A stretch of 16,385 nt of DNA from DATDCY01 sp031406795 [NCBI: Candidatus Rokuibacteriota bacterium] (GCA_031406795.1 JANOHV010000210.1:1-16385), one strand, 5' to 3'; positions 5,876 through 14,641 are shown, counted from the stretch's first letter. Numbers and translations: made by a program. The notes: a model not told the origin generated them from the letters alone.

Positions 5876-7858
5876 ATGCACGAGCACGGCGGACGCGGCA
5901 GGAGCGAGGCGGCGCAGAGCGGCCCGACCGTCATCCTGATCGGTCAGCCGAACGTCGGCAAGAGCGTCATCTTCGGGCGCCTGACCGGCAAGTACGCCGT
6001 CGTCTCGAACTACCCGGGCACGTCCGTCGAAATCACGACCGGGCAGCTGCACGTCGGCGAGCGGACGTTCACGGTCATCGACACCCCCGGCATCAACAGC
6101 CTGCACCCGCACTCGGACGACGAGCGCGTCACCCGCGACATCCTGCTCGAGCGCCAGCCGGACGTCATCGTCCAGGTCGCCGACGCGAAGAACCTGAGTC
6201 GGGCGCTGACCCTGACTTCGCAGCTGCTCGAATGCGGCCGCCCGCTGGTGCTGTGCCTGAACATGAGCGACGAGGCCGAGCAGGCCGGCGTCCACATCGA
6301 CACCCGCGAGCTCTCCCGCCTGCTCGGGATCGAGGTCATTCCAACCGTCGCGCCCGAAGGCGAAGGGCTGGCCGCGCTCAAGCACGCGCTGCTGGTTCCG
6401 CGCATCGGCACTCCGCTCGTCGCCTACGGCCGCGAAATCGAAAAGGGGCTGGCGCGCATCGCCACGCTGCTGCCGCGGCACCCGTGGTGCGCGCGGGCGC
6501 TCGGGCTGATGTTCCTCGCCGGTGAACCGGGGCTGGAGGCCTGGGCCGCCCGCACCTACGGCGACGAAACCCTCGCCGCCATCCGGGCCGTCGCCGCCGA
6601 GGCCGCCGGGCACCTCGTGCAGCCGCCCGAAATGGTCATCCTGAAGACGCGCCGGGCCCGCGTTCAGATCGTCGTCACCCGTCACCTGCGCCAAGCCGCC
6701 CGTGGACGATCGCGCATCGCCGAAACCCTCGGCCGCTGGACGCGCGAGCCCGCCACCGGCATCCCGATCTTCATCGTCGTGATGCTCGCGCTCTACTACT
6801 TCGTCGGCCTGATCGGCGCCGGGGTGCTCGTCGGCCTGCTCGAGAACGACCTCTTCGGCGAACACCTCAACCCGCTCGTCGTGCGCCTGTTCGCCCTGGT
6901 GCCCTGGCCCTTTCTGCAGCGGATGTTCGCCGGCGAGTTCGGCCTGATCACGATGGGCCTGACCTACGCGTTCGCGCTCGTGCTGCCGATCGTCGGCACC
7001 TTCTTCCTCGCGTTCAGCCTGCTCGAGGACTCGGGCTACCTCCCCCGCCTGGCGATCATGTCCAATCGCATCTTCCGGCTGATCGGCCTCAACGGCAAGG
7101 CGATCCTGCCGATGGTGCTCGGCCTCGGCTGCGACACGATGGCCACGATGACCGCCCGCATCCTCGAGAGCCGCAAGGAGCGCTTCATCGTGACGCTGCT
7201 GCTCGCGCTCGGCGTCCCGTGCTCGGCGCAGCTCGGGGTGATCCTCGGCCTGGCCAACTACATCTCCCCCGGGGGCTTCGCGATCATCATCGCGGCGGTC
7301 GGCGGCTCGATGCTGCTTGTCGGCTGGCTCGCCTCGCGCTTCGTCCCCGGCGCCCCCTCGGACTTCATCTTCGAGATCCCGCCGCTGCGGCTGCCGCGGA
7401 TCGGGAACATCGCGATGAAGACCTGGCTGCGCATCGTCTGGTTCCTGCGCGAGGCGACGCCGCTCTTTCTGCTGGGCACCCTCGCGCTCTTTCTCGCCGC
7501 CGAGAGCGGCCTGCTCGTGCTGCTCGAGCGGGGGCTCGCGCCGCTGATCCAGGGCTGGCTCTCGCTGCCGGTCGAGACGACGAAAGTCTTCATCCTCGGC
7601 TTTCTGCGCCGCGACTACGGCGCCGCCGGCCTGTTCGCGCTGGCGACCGCGGACCCGCCGCAACTCAGCGTCAACCAGACCGTGGTCGCGCTCACCGTGA
7701 TCACGCTGTTCGTCCCCTGCGTCGCGAACTTTCTGGTCATCATCAAGGAGCAGGGGATCAAGCGGGCGCTGGCGATCCTCGGCTTCATCACCCCCTTCTC
7801 CTTCTTCGTCGGCGGGGTCATCAACTGGGCGCTGATCCTCTTCGGCATCCACCTCTAG
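5876..7858 (+). CDS. feoB: Ferrous iron transport protein B (FeoB-type GTPase/permease)
   Basis: FeoB imports Fe(II) across the inner membrane, using an N-terminal G domain joined to a helical membrane part. In the 660-residue product G1 is GQPNVGKS (23-30), the switch I region has YPGTSVE, G3 is DTPG (69-72) and G4 is NMSD (129-132). The membrane half contains two gate modules with conserved cysteines: GLGCDTMATM (Cys419) and VPCSAQLGV (Cys449). It is somewhat shorter than the enterobacterial protein (773 residues), and no FeoA or FeoC gene or domain is visible nearby. GGGGAG lies about 12 nt before the ATG. HemW follows within a few bases, tying iron import to heme handling. Confidence 0.9.
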   Translation: MHEHGGRGRSEAAQSGPTVILIGQPNVGKSVIFGRLTGKYAVVSNYPGTSVEITTGQLHVGERTFTVIDTPGINSLHPHSDDERVTRDILLERQPDVIVQVADAKNLSRALTLTSQLLECGRPLVLCLNMSDEAEQAGVHIDTRELSRLLGIEVIPTVAPEGEGLAALKHALLVPRIGTPLVAYGREIEKGLARIATLLPRHPWCARALGLMFLAGEPGLEAWAARTYGDETLAAIRAVAAEAAGHLVQPPEMVILKTRRARVQIVVTRHLRQAARGRSRIAETLGRWTREPATGIPIFIVVMLALYYFVGLIGAGVLVGLLENDLFGEHLNPLVVRLFALVPWPFLQRMFAGEFGLITMGLTYAFALVLPIVGTFFLAFSLLEDSGYLPRLAIMSNRIFRLIGLNGKAILPMVLGLGCDTMATMTARILESRKERFIVTLLLALGVPCSAQLGVILGLANYISPGGFAIIIAAVGGSMLLVGWLASRFVPGAPSDFIFEIPPLRLPRIGNIAMKTWLRIVWFLREATPLFLLGTLALFLAAESGLLVLLERGLAPLIQGWLSLPVETTKVFILGFLRRDYGAAGLFALATADPPQLSVNQTVVALTVITLFVPCVANFLVIIKEQGIKRALAILGFITPFSFFVGGVINWALILFGIHL

Positions 7859-7862
7859 CAAG

Positions 7863-9308
7863 GTGCTGAATAGCACTTTACCATCCCGGGAGGGGGTGAA
7901 CCCCTCCCCTACGAACCGTGATCCCACAGGCGATCCCACAGGCGATCCCACAGGTGATCCCACAGGTGATCCCACAGGCGGTTCCACCGGCGGTTCCACC
8001 GGCGGTTCCACTGGCGGTTCCACTTGCGGTTCCACTTGCGGTTCCACTGGCGGTTCCACTGGCGGTTCCACCGGCGGTTCCACTGGCGGTTCCACTGGCG
8101 GTTCCACCGTTGGTCCCACGGGCGATTGCTTAGGTGATCCGACCGGTGGTCGTAGGGGCGGGATTCACTCCCGCCCGCCCTTCGGCATCTACATCCACAT
8201 CCCGTTCTGCGTCGCAAAGTGTCACTACTGCGATTTCGTATCGAAGCCGCTCGCAGCCGGCGATCTCGAGCCTTATCTCGCGGCGCTCGAGCGCGAGATC
8301 GCCGCCGCTCCCGAAGCCGGCCGGCGCGCGGGCACGGTGTTTTTCGGCGGCGGCACCCCGAGCCTGCTCGATGGCGGGCAACTCGCCCGGCTCCTCGCGG
8401 CCGTGCGCAACGCGTTCGCCGTGGACCCCGGCGCCGAGATCTCGATCGAGGCGAACCCCGGGACGCTGACCCCCGCGAAAGCGGCTGCTTTCCGCGCGAG
8501 CGGCGTGAACCGCGTGTCGCTCGGCGTGCAGTCGCTCGACGACACCCTGCTCGCCCGCATCGGCCGCCGGCACTCGCGGCGCGAAGCGCTCGCGGCGTTC
8601 GAGATGCTGCGGGCAGCCGGATTCGACAATCTCGGCCTGGACCTGATCCACGGCCTGCCTGGACAGAGGCCGGCGATCTGGCGGCGCGACCTGGAGCGCG
8701 CCATCGCCCTGGGTCCCGAGCACCTCTCGCTCTACGCGCTCGGCATCGAGGCGGGCACGGCGTTCGCCGCGGAGCGCGCGGCCGGGCGGCTCGAGCTGCC
8801 GGACGAGCGGCAGGAACTGGAGATGCTGGATCTGGCGCGCGCGCTGACGGCCCCGGCCGGGTACGAGCAGTACGAGATCTCCAACTTTGCGCGGCCTGGC
8901 CGCCGCTCTCGCCACAACCTCGACTGCTGGCGACTCGGCGAGTACCGCGGCTTCGGCGCCGGGGCCCACTCGCTGCTGCGCGGGCCGGCACCGCTGCGGC
9001 TGGCCAACACCCCCGACGTCGACGACTACGTGCGGCGCATCGCCGCGGGGGCCGAGGCGATCGCCATGCGCGAGTCGCCGTCGCCGCGCCAGTTCGCCGG
9101 CGAGGCGCTGATGCTCGGCCTGCGCACCGCGGACGGCGTCGACGAATCGGCTTTCACCCTCGATCACGGCGCCCCGCCGGCGACGCTCTTCCCGGAGGCC
9201 GCGGCGCTCGGTACCGAGCGCGGCTGGCTCGAGCGCTCGGGGGGCCATCTGCGGCTCACCGCAGAGGGAATCCTCTTTTCGAACGAAATCTTCCGCCTGC
9301 TTTTCTAA
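7863..9308 (+). CDS. hemW: Radical SAM heme chaperone HemW (start uncertain)
   Basis: HemW is a radical-SAM relative of HemN thought to deliver heme to target proteins. The conserved protein starts at about 8181 (FGIYIHIPFC); from there it is 375 residues, the normal family length. The SAM cluster motif CVAKCHYC lacks the extra Cys typical of HemN. It also has GGGTPSLL, IEANPGTLT, VSLGVQSLDD and YEISNFARPG. Upstream, in frame, 106 codons run through a 12-bp tandem repeat encoding GDPT/GGST, with no ATG. The only conventional starts are GTG 7863 (4 nt after the feoB stop, weak ribosome site) and GTG 7896. Either the repeat is translated as a low-complexity extension, or translation starts at a non-standard codon near 8163. 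Confidence 0.88.
   Translation: MLNSTLPSREGVNPSPTNRDPTGDPTGDPTGDPTGDPTGGSTGGSTGGSTGGSTCGSTCGSTGGSTGGSTGGSTGGSTGGSTVGPTGDCLGDPTGGRRGGIHSRPPFGIYIHIPFCVAKCHYCDFVSKPLAAGDLEPYLAALEREIAAAPEAGRRAGTVFFGGGTPSLLDGGQLARLLAAVRNAFAVDPGAEISIEANPGTLTPAKAAAFRASGVNRVSLGVQSLDDTLLARIGRRHSRREALAAFEMLRAAGFDNLGLDLIHGLPGQRPAIWRRDLERAIALGPEHLSLYALGIEAGTAFAAERAAGRLELPDERQELEMLDLARALTAPAGYEQYEISNFARPGRRSRHNLDCWRLGEYRGFGAGAHSLLRGPAPLRLANTPDVDDYVRRIAAGAEAIAMRESPSPRQFAGEALMLGLRTADGVDESAFTLDHGAPPATLFPEAAALGTERGWLERSGGHLRLTAEGILFSNEIFRLLF
7888..7915. repeat. Palindrome at left boundary of tandem array
   Basis: GGGAGGGG (7888-7895) pairs with CCCCTCCC (7901-7908) around a GTGAA loop and is followed by CTACGA. Its reverse complement matches the sequence at 8150-8176 with four substitutions, so the two palindromes form an inverted pair around the 12-bp array. 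It lies 29 nt after the feoB stop and could also act as a transcript-end hairpin, although no T-run follows. Confidence 0.7.
7917..8156. repeat. 12-bp minisatellite, about 20 units
   Basis: About 16 well-preserved and 4 degenerate 12-bp units lie head to tail. Units 1-5 are variants of GGYGATCCCACA and units 6-16 are variants of GGCGGTTCCACY; units 17-20 decay towards the right edge. There are no spacers, so it is not a CRISPR array. Unit length is a multiple of three, so copy-number change would not shift the hemW reading frame. If translated with hemW it would encode Gly-Asp-Pro-Thr and Gly-Gly-Ser-Thr tetrapeptides. Confidence 0.9.
8150..8176. repeat. Palindrome at right boundary of tandem array
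   Basis: GGGCGGGA (8156-8163) pairs with TCCCGCCC (8169-8176) around a TTCAC loop, preceded by TCGTAGG. It is the inverted partner of the palindrome at 7888-7915. It ends only 4 nt before the first conserved HemW codon, so it occupies the place where a hemW ribosome site and start codon would be expected. Confidence 0.7.
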
Positions 9309-9350
9309 CGGAGATTTGTCACCACAATCTTCCCAAGCTTGCTTGGCGCG

Positions 9351-9525
9351 ATAACCCTTCAGTGAAGTGCGGTAACTTTTCCCGTTCGTGGTGAGCCGTG
9401 AGCTTGACGAACGGTCGAACCACGAACGGGAAAGAGTCTTCATACAAGCGCCCTTCGACCGTTCGACAAGCTCACGGCTCAGGGCGAACGGTACTGATCG
9501 GGCCACTGTTCACTGAATGATTACC
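9351..9525. mobile_element. Small inverted-repeat element, copy B
   Basis: This is the longer sibling of the element at 3844-4008 in the same orientation, with ends ATAACCCTTCAGTGAA and TTCACTGAATGATTACC. The first stem is extended (TTTCCCGTTCGTGGT with its complement) and the second stem is CGCCCT/AGGGCG. Compared with copy A, each loop carries an extra 15 nt, giving 26-nt loops that remain complementary to each other with one mismatch. No clear flanking duplication is seen here. It lies between the convergent ends of hemW and holA. Upstream, CCAAG/CTTGG (9333-9346) can form a short stem. Confidence 0.75.
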
Positions 9526-9547
9526 ATTGCCTCCCTGCCGGCCCGGG

Positions 9548-10528
9548 CTAACGGGGCAGAAAACCCAGCAGGAAGTGCTCGAGGAGGAGTTTCGGCGCGA
9601 CCGCCGTGCTCTTGACCGCCTCGTCGAGCCGCAGGAGCCCGTGCAGGCCGCTTTCGATCTCGGCTTGCGTGAAGTGCCGCGCATCGGAACGCAGCTTGTC
9701 GAGCTGGCCGGAGTAGACCCGGAACTCCTTGGGCGCTTCGCGCGCGCCGCCGCTGAGATACCAGAGAATCCGCAGCCGCTTGCCGAGCATCCCGAGCAGG
9801 CCGAGGAACTCCTCGTCCTTGATCGTGACCTCACGGATCAGCCGCAGGCTGCCGGGCAGGTCACGGCGGCCGATCGCGTCGTCGATGTCGAAATCACGGT
9901 GGTGCACGTACCCGGCGGCGTACTGCTCCACCGCCCCGGCGTCGATCGCGCCGCCGGGGCCGACCGCCTGGCGCAATTTCGTCAGCTCGTTGAAGACCTG
10001 CGCATGATCGTCGCCGGCGACCTCGATCAACCGCGCGACGGCCGCGGCGTCGATCGTGCATTCCAGCCGGGCGGCTTCGACCTGCACCGCGCCCGCGAGC
10101 GCCGCTCCCTTCAACGGATTGAAGGCCACGACGACCCAGGATTCGCCATGCTGCTTGGCGAGGGCCTTGCCCTTCGCGTCGTCCTCCGTCGTGGCGACAA
10201 AGACGGTATCGGGGGACGGGGCCGCGAGATATTCGGCGAGCAGCTCGCCGCGCCCCGCCTGGTCGAGCCGCGTCTTCTCGATGTCGCGCAGCACGACGAC
10301 CCGCCGCTTCCCGAAGAGCGGCTGCGTGCGCGCCGCCGTCAGCACGTCGACCATTTCGCTCTCGAAGGCGTGGAAGACCTGAACGTTGAAGTCGCGCGCC
10401 CCGGCCGGGACCAGCGCGATAAGGGCGCTGATCGCCTCGCGCTTGGGCAGGGTCTCCGTCCCCGTGAACAGGTAGGCCGGCGCGGCCTTGCCCTTGCCTA
10501 TTTCGCGGCGCAATTGCTCCGGCGTCAA
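9548..10528 (-). CDS. holA: DNA polymerase III subunit delta
   Basis: Delta is the clamp-loader subunit that opens the beta sliding clamp during replication. The 326-residue protein matches the family in length and pattern: MTPEQLRREIGKGKAAPAYLFTG at the start, a DNA-pol-III-delta N-domain without a functional P-loop, and a helical C-terminal part with IREVTIKDEEFLGLLGMLGKRLRILW. The start appears to be a TTG at 10528; the MTPEQL opening is typical of the family, and no better downstream start exists. It begins 12 nt after the lptE stop, with only a weak GCAGG-like ribosome site, so coupling to lptE is likely. Confidence 0.9.
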   Translation of the reverse strand: MTPEQLRREIGKGKAAPAYLFTGTETLPKREAISALIALVPAGARDFNVQVFHAFESEMVDVLTAARTQPLFGKRRVVVLRDIEKTRLDQAGRGELLAEYLAAPSPDTVFVATTEDDAKGKALAKQHGESWVVVAFNPLKGAALAGAVQVEAARLECTIDAAAVARLIEVAGDDHAQVFNELTKLRQAVGPGGAIDAGAVEQYAAGYVHHRDFDIDDAIGRRDLPGSLRLIREVTIKDEEFLGLLGMLGKRLRILWYLSGGAREAPKEFRVYSGQLDKLRSDARHFTQAEIESGLHGLLRLDEAVKSTAVAPKLLLEHFLLGFLPR

Positions 10529-10540
10529 CGGCGGCGCCTG

Positions 10541-11068
10541 CTAGAAGCTCTCGAGCATCAGGGAGACAAGCTTCTGGCTCATCTGTTTCGAGGCGCTGCG
10601 CATCGCCTCGTCCTCGAGGCGATCGTTCTCCTGCAGGTCGTTCCGAACCGGGTAGTCGAAACGCACGGTCACGGCTTTCTCGCCGAAGAGCAGCCGCTTG
10701 TCGGCTCTCGTGACGAGACTGACGTCCATGACGATCGTCAGCCGGTTCTCGAGCGGCTTCTTCTTCGAGTCGAAGGTGATCGGTTCGCGCTTGTAGCCCG
10801 TCACCTGCCCGAGGATCAGCGCCTGCGCCCCCTCGCCGGCGGCGACGCGCAGCTTCGCCGACCCGAGCAGCTGGTTGATGAAGTCTTCCGTCATCACGCG
10901 CCCGACATCCGTGCGGGAGGTGTGGTTCTCGAACACCGGCACCTCGACTCGCGTGACCCCGCCGGGGAGCTGGCCGCCGATGCCGACGATGCGATAGCCG
11001 CAGCCGGCGGCCAGGGCCAGCAGCACGAGAGACCCGAGCGCGGAGCGCCGCAGCGACCGGGCGCTCAC
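10541..11068 (-). CDS. lptE: LPS-assembly lipoprotein LptE
   Basis: LptE plugs and supports the LptD barrel that inserts LPS into the outer leaflet of the outer membrane. The 175-residue product has a basic N-terminus, a hydrophobic stretch (11-21) and a lipobox ending at Cys23 (ALAAGC), giving a predicted outer-membrane lipoprotein. It continues with GYRIVG and [10 protein letters not shown], typical of LptE-type proteins of non-enteric proteobacteria. The GTG start at 11068 overlaps the leuS stop (GTGA) and has GGAG 8 nt upstream. The leuS-lptE-holA order is common in proteobacteria, which supports the call despite low sequence conservation in this family. Confidence 0.87.
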   Translation of the reverse strand: MSARSLRRSALGSLVLLALAAGCGYRIVGIGGQLPGGVTRVEVPVFENHTSRTDVGRVMTEDFINQLLGSAKLRVAAGEGAQALILGQVTGYKREPITFDSKKKPLENRLTIVMDVSLVTRADKRLLFGEKAVTVRFDYPVRNDLQENDRLEDEAMRSASKQMSQKLVSLMLESF

Positions 11069-13674
11069 CCGGGACTCTCCGCGGCGACGACGACGTTGAG
11101 CAGCCGGCCGGGAATGTAGACGACCTTGCGCACCTCGCCGCGGCCGACCCAGTCGCGCACCCGCGCGTCCGCGAAGGCGGCGCGGCGCACCTCCTCCTCG
11201 CCGGCGGCCGCCGGCACCGTGACGCGGCCGCGCACCTTGCCGTTGACCTGGACGACGACCTCGACCGTCTCCTCGCGCAGCAGCGCCGGGTCGAACCCGG
11301 GCCAGGCGGCCGCGCGGGCTTCGCCGCCGCCGCCGCCGATGCGCTCCCACAGTTCGGCGGCGAAGTGCGGCGTGAACGGCTGGAGCAGCAGCAGCAGCCG
11401 CTCGATCGCTTCGCGCAGCGCTCCGCGCGCGGCCGCGGTCGACGCCGCCGCGCCTTCGAGCTGATAGAGGTGATTGACCAGTTCCATGACGGCGCTGATC
11501 GCGGTGTTGAAGTGAAAGCGCTCGATGTCCTCCGTGACCTTCTTCGTCGTGCGGTGGGTGCGCTTGCGCAAGTCGATCCACGCCCCTTCGGCGCCCGCGG
11601 CATCGGCCGCGACGCCGGCGCGGATCTCCTCGAGCCGGCCCTCGACCAGACGCCAGATCCGGTTGAGAAAGCGCTGGCAGCCCTCGATCCCCTCCTCGCT
11701 CCACTCCAGTTCCTTCTCGGGGGGCGCGGCGAAGAGGGAGAAGAGGCGCGTGGTGTCGGCGCCGTAGACCCGCACCATCTCGTCGGGGCTCACGACGTTC
11801 TTCTTCGACTTGGACATCTTGATGCGGCCGCCGACTTCCACCGGCGCGGCGCAGACGTGGCAGACCTTGCCGCCCGCGCCGGGGAGCGCCTCCTCGGGGC
11901 CGAGGAAGCCGTGCTCGGCGCAGCGGTAACTCTCCATGCAGACCATCCCCTGGGTCAGCAAGTTCGCGAACGGCTCGGCCGAGGCGACGAGCCCGAGATC
12001 GCGCATGACCCGGGTGAAGAAGCGCGCGTAGAGCAGGTGCAGGATCGCGTGCTCGATGCCGCCGATGTACTGGTCCACCGGCATCCAGTACGCGGCGTCG
12101 CCGGCTTCGACCGGCGCGCCTTCGAACCGCGGCGAACAGTAGCGCAGGAAGTACCAGGAGGAGTCCACGAACGTGTCCATCGTGTCCAGGTCGCGCTCGG
12201 CCGCGCCCCCGCACTGCGGGCAGGCGCGGTGGCGGAACGACGGGATGCGCCCGAGCGGCGAGCCGCCGCGCTGGTTGATCTCGACCCCTTCGAGCGGCAG
12301 CACGACCGGCAGTTCCGCGTCGGGAACGGGCACGACGCCGCAGGCGGGGCAGTGGACCATGGGGATCGGCGTTCCCCAGTAGCGCTGCCGGGAGATGCCC
12401 CAGTCGCGCAGCCGGTAGTTCGTCTCGCGCGCGCCGCAGCTCCGCTCCTCGAGCAGCGCGATCATCCGCTCTTTCGCCGCGGCGGTGGGCAGGCCGTTGC
12501 AGGGACCGGAGTTCACCGCGACGCCGTCGCCTTCGAACGCCGCGGTCATCGTCGCGGGCTCGAGGCTCTCGCCCGGCGGGTTGACGACCACCGCCACCGG
12601 CAGCCCGTACTTGCGCGCGAATTCGAAGTCGCGCTGGTCGTGCGCGGGCACGGCCATCACCGCCCCGGTGCCGTACTCCATCAGCACGAAGTTCGCGGCC
12701 CAGACCGGTATCGCGGCGCCGGTCAGCGGGTTCACCGCGTGCGCCCCGGTGAAGACGCCCTCCTTCTCGATCTCGCCCGCGGTGCGCGCCGATCGCTCGA
12801 GGCGCCCGGCCTTCTCGACGAACGCCCGCACCGCCGCCTCCTGCGCGGTGCCGCGGGAGAGCTCGGCGACCAGCGGGTGCTCCGGGGCCAGCGACATGAA
12901 GGTGGCGCCGAAGAGCGTGTCCTGGCGCGTCGTGAACACGCGCACCGCCCCCTCGCGCCCGGCGAGCGCGAAGTCGATGCGCGCGCCGTAGCTGCGCCCG
13001 ATCCAGTTGCGCTGCATCGTCAGCACGCGCTCGGGCCACGTGGACGCCAGATCGTCGCAGCCGGCGAGCAGTTCATCGGCGTAGCGCGTGATGCGGAAGA
13101 ACCAGCCCTCGATTTCGCGCGTCACCACGGGGTTCGAGCACCGCCAGCAGGCGCCGCCCTCGACCTGCTCGTTGGCCAGTACGGTCTCGCAGTCCGGGCA
13201 CCAGTTCACCGCCGTGCGGCGGCGGTAGACCAGACCGCGCTCGTGCATCCGCAGAAACAGCCACTGGTTCCAGCGGTAGTAGCCGGGGTCGCAGGTCGCG
13301 ATCTCGCGCTCCCAGTCGTAGCTGACCCCGAGGGCGCGCATCTGCAGCTTCATGTTGGCGATGTTCTCGCGCGTCCAGCGCTCCGGGTGCGTCCCGCGCG
13401 CCATCGCGGCGTTCTCGGCGGGCAGCCCGAAGGCGTCCCAGCCCATCGGGTGCAGCACGTTGAAGCCGCGCATCGTCTTGTAGCGCGCCAGCAGATCCCC
13501 GATCGAGTAGACGCGCATGTGGCCCATGTGCAGATTGCCCGAGGGGTACGGGAACATCTCGAGACAGTAATACTTCGGGCGGTCGGGCCGCCGCTCGACC
13601 CGGTAGGCCCCCTCGTCCTCCCACCGTTTCTGCCACCGGGCTTCGATCCCGGCCGGCTGATATCGCTCCGCCAT
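11065..13674 (-). CDS. leuS: Leucyl-tRNA synthetase
   Basis: Class I synthetase that charges tRNA-Leu in the cytoplasm. The 869-residue protein carries the HIGH-type motif HMGH (49-52) in [17 protein letters not shown], zinc-finger-like pairs CPDC/CWRC and CPAC/CPQC, and a CP1 editing domain with [19 protein letters not shown]. It also has [16 protein letters not shown] and KMSKS (619-623) followed by [10 protein letters not shown], then the anticodon-binding and C-terminal domains. The ATG at 13674 has GGAGG with 8-nt spacing; the open frame extends to 13740 but passes through the promoter. It is the first gene of leuS-lptE-holA. Confidence 0.98.
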   Translation of the reverse strand: MAERYQPAGIEARWQKRWEDEGAYRVERRPDRPKYYCLEMFPYPSGNLHMGHMRVYSIGDLLARYKTMRGFNVLHPMGWDAFGLPAENAAMARGTHPERWTRENIANMKLQMRALGVSYDWEREIATCDPGYYRWNQWLFLRMHERGLVYRRRTAVNWCPDCETVLANEQVEGGACWRCSNPVVTREIEGWFFRITRYADELLAGCDDLASTWPERVLTMQRNWIGRSYGARIDFALAGREGAVRVFTTRQDTLFGATFMSLAPEHPLVAELSRGTAQEAAVRAFVEKAGRLERSARTAGEIEKEGVFTGAHAVNPLTGAAIPVWAANFVLMEYGTGAVMAVPAHDQRDFEFARKYGLPVAVVVNPPGESLEPATMTAAFEGDGVAVNSGPCNGLPTAAAKERMIALLEERSCGARETNYRLRDWGISRQRYWGTPIPMVHCPACGVVPVPDAELPVVLPLEGVEINQRGGSPLGRIPSFRHRACPQCGGAAERDLDTMDTFVDSSWYFLRYCSPRFEGAPVEAGDAAYWMPVDQYIGGIEHAILHLLYARFFTRVMRDLGLVASAEPFANLLTQGMVCMESYRCAEHGFLGPEEALPGAGGKVCHVCAAPVEVGGRIKMSKSKKNVVSPDEMVRVYGADTTRLFSLFAAPPEKELEWSEEGIEGCQRFLNRIWRLVEGRLEEIRAGVAADAAGAEGAWIDLRKRTHRTTKKVTEDIERFHFNTAISAVMELVNHLYQLEGAAASTAAARGALREAIERLLLLLQPFTPHFAAELWERIGGGGGEARAAAWPGFDPALLREETVEVVVQVNGKVRGRVTVPAAAGEEEVRRAAFADARVRDWVGRGEVRKVVYIPGRLLNVVVAAESPG

Positions 13675-13716
13675 GTATCTTTCCTCCCTCGAATCACGGG
13701 AATACGCAGTGTTGGG

Positions 13717-13745
13717 ATTGTAGTTACCGCGCGGGACCAATGCAA
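13717..13745 (-). promoter_or_regulatory. Putative promoter of leuS operon
   Basis: On the minus strand TTGCAT (13745-13740) is followed after 17 nt by TACAAT (13722-13717), which matches the -10 consensus at five of six positions; the -35 box is weaker. Transcription would start near 13710, about 36 nt before the leuS ATG. Confidence 0.6.
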
Positions 13746-13766
13746 CCGCGAGGATCTATTGGACGC

Positions 13767-13874
13767 AGGGGTGGCGCGGAGGGGAGGTCTCCATCGGCGG
13801 AGCGAAGTGAGTGCCCGCTCGGGGGGCATAAACACGATGGAGTCCGCAGCGTCAGGACCCCGCAGCCCGCACGG
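13767..13874. repeat. Dispersed GC-rich repeat, second family, copy 1
   Basis: The 27 nt from 13767 are repeated exactly at 15238-15264, and similarity continues to GCACGG at 13874. This copy has about 20 extra nt in the middle. It contains short stems such as GGAG-GT-CTCC and a TCC/GGA pairing near the end, but no credible gene. It fills the gap between the divergent leuS and adk promoters. Confidence 0.75.
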
Positions 13875-13889
13875 TCTTAGAGTGGGGAA

Positions 13890-13930
13890 TTGATTTCCCG
13901 TGCTAATCCTGTCAGAATACACAGGTATTC
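13890..13930 (+). promoter_or_regulatory. Possible adk promoter with overlapping dyad
   Basis: TTGATT (13890-13895), a 17-nt spacer and CAGAAT (13913-13918) give a moderate sigma70-like match (four of six in each box). The -10 box overlaps the perfect inverted repeat GAATAC-ACAG-GTATTC (13915-13930), which could be an operator or a leader hairpin. A start near 13925 would leave about 70 nt of leader before adk. Confidence 0.4.
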
Positions 13931-13996
13931 AGGCAGCCCCGCACGCGGTGTTCGGCTCGGGGCATGGTCGACACTTCTTGAGGGAGGCACAACGCA

Positions 13997-14641
13997 ATGC
14001 GGGTTATTCTCCTGGGGGCTCCCGGCGCCGGCAAAGGCACCGTGGCCAAGATGCTCAACGCCCACGATGGTTCGGTTCAGATCTCCACCGGCGACATCCT
14101 GCGCTCGGCCGTCGCGGCCGGCACCGCGCTCGGCAAGGAAGCCAAAGGCTTCATGGACAGCGGCGCGCTGGTCCCGGACTCGCTGATCATGGGGATCATG
14201 GAGCACCGCCTCCAGGAGCCCGACGCGCAGAAGGGCTTCCTGCTCGACGGCTTTCCCCGCACCATCCCGCAGGCCGAGGCGCTCGGCGCGATTCTCAAGA
14301 AGCTCGGCATCAAGCTGGACCTGGTCGTCAGCCTCGAAGTGCCCCGCGAGGTGATCCTCGACCGTCTCACCACCCGGCGGACCTGCTCCAACGGCGCCTG
14401 CCAGGAGATCTACAACGTCAAGTCCAAGCCCCCCGCCCCGGGCGACAAGTGCGTGAAGTGCGGTTCCCCGGTCATCCAGCGCGCCGACGAGACCGTGGAA
14501 GCGATCTCCAAGCGGCTCGACACCTACCAGGCGATGACCGCGCCGCTGATCGACTACTACCGCGGCTCGGGGGTTTTCTTCGCGATCCCGAACCTGGTGA
14601 GCAAGGACGCTTTCGAGGGCATCGTCAAGAAGCTCGGCTGA
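13997..14641 (+). CDS. adk: Adenylate kinase, zinc-LID type
   Basis: Adk interconverts ATP plus AMP with two ADP, keeping adenylates in balance. The 214-residue protein is the standard long form: P-loop GAPGAGKGT (7-15), ISTGDILR for AMP binding, and DGFPRT (84-89). The LID domain carries four cysteines (Cys130, Cys135, Cys152, Cys155) expected to bind structural zinc. The first pair is spaced C-x4-C rather than the usual C-x2-C. GGGAGG lies 9 nt before the ATG. Its TGA shares one base with the ATG of the next gene. Confidence 0.97.
   Translation: MRVILLGAPGAGKGTVAKMLNAHDGSVQISTGDILRSAVAAGTALGKEAKGFMDSGALVPDSLIMGIMEHRLQEPDAQKGFLLDGFPRTIPQAEALGAILKKLGIKLDLVVSLEVPREVILDRLTTRRTCSNGACQEIYNVKSKPPAPGDKCVKCGSPVIQRADETVEAISKRLDTYQAMTAPLIDYYRGSGVFFAIPNLVSKDAFEGIVKKLG

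Noticed and set aside
5834-8119. Long open frame on the minus strand opposite feoB, with PPVEP repeats
   Set aside because: It is antisense to a clear FeoB; the Pro-Val-Glu repeats are just the 12-bp minisatellite read on the other strand, and the rest is charged low-complexity sequence with no family signature.
7917-8156. CRISPR array
   Set aside because: The units are 12 bp and directly adjacent, without unique spacers, and there are no cas genes.
11365-13893. Long open frame on the plus strand (842 codons)
   Set aside because: It lies antisense to leuS, whose motifs (HMGH, KMSKS, editing domain) are all present on the other strand. High GC makes such antisense frames common.
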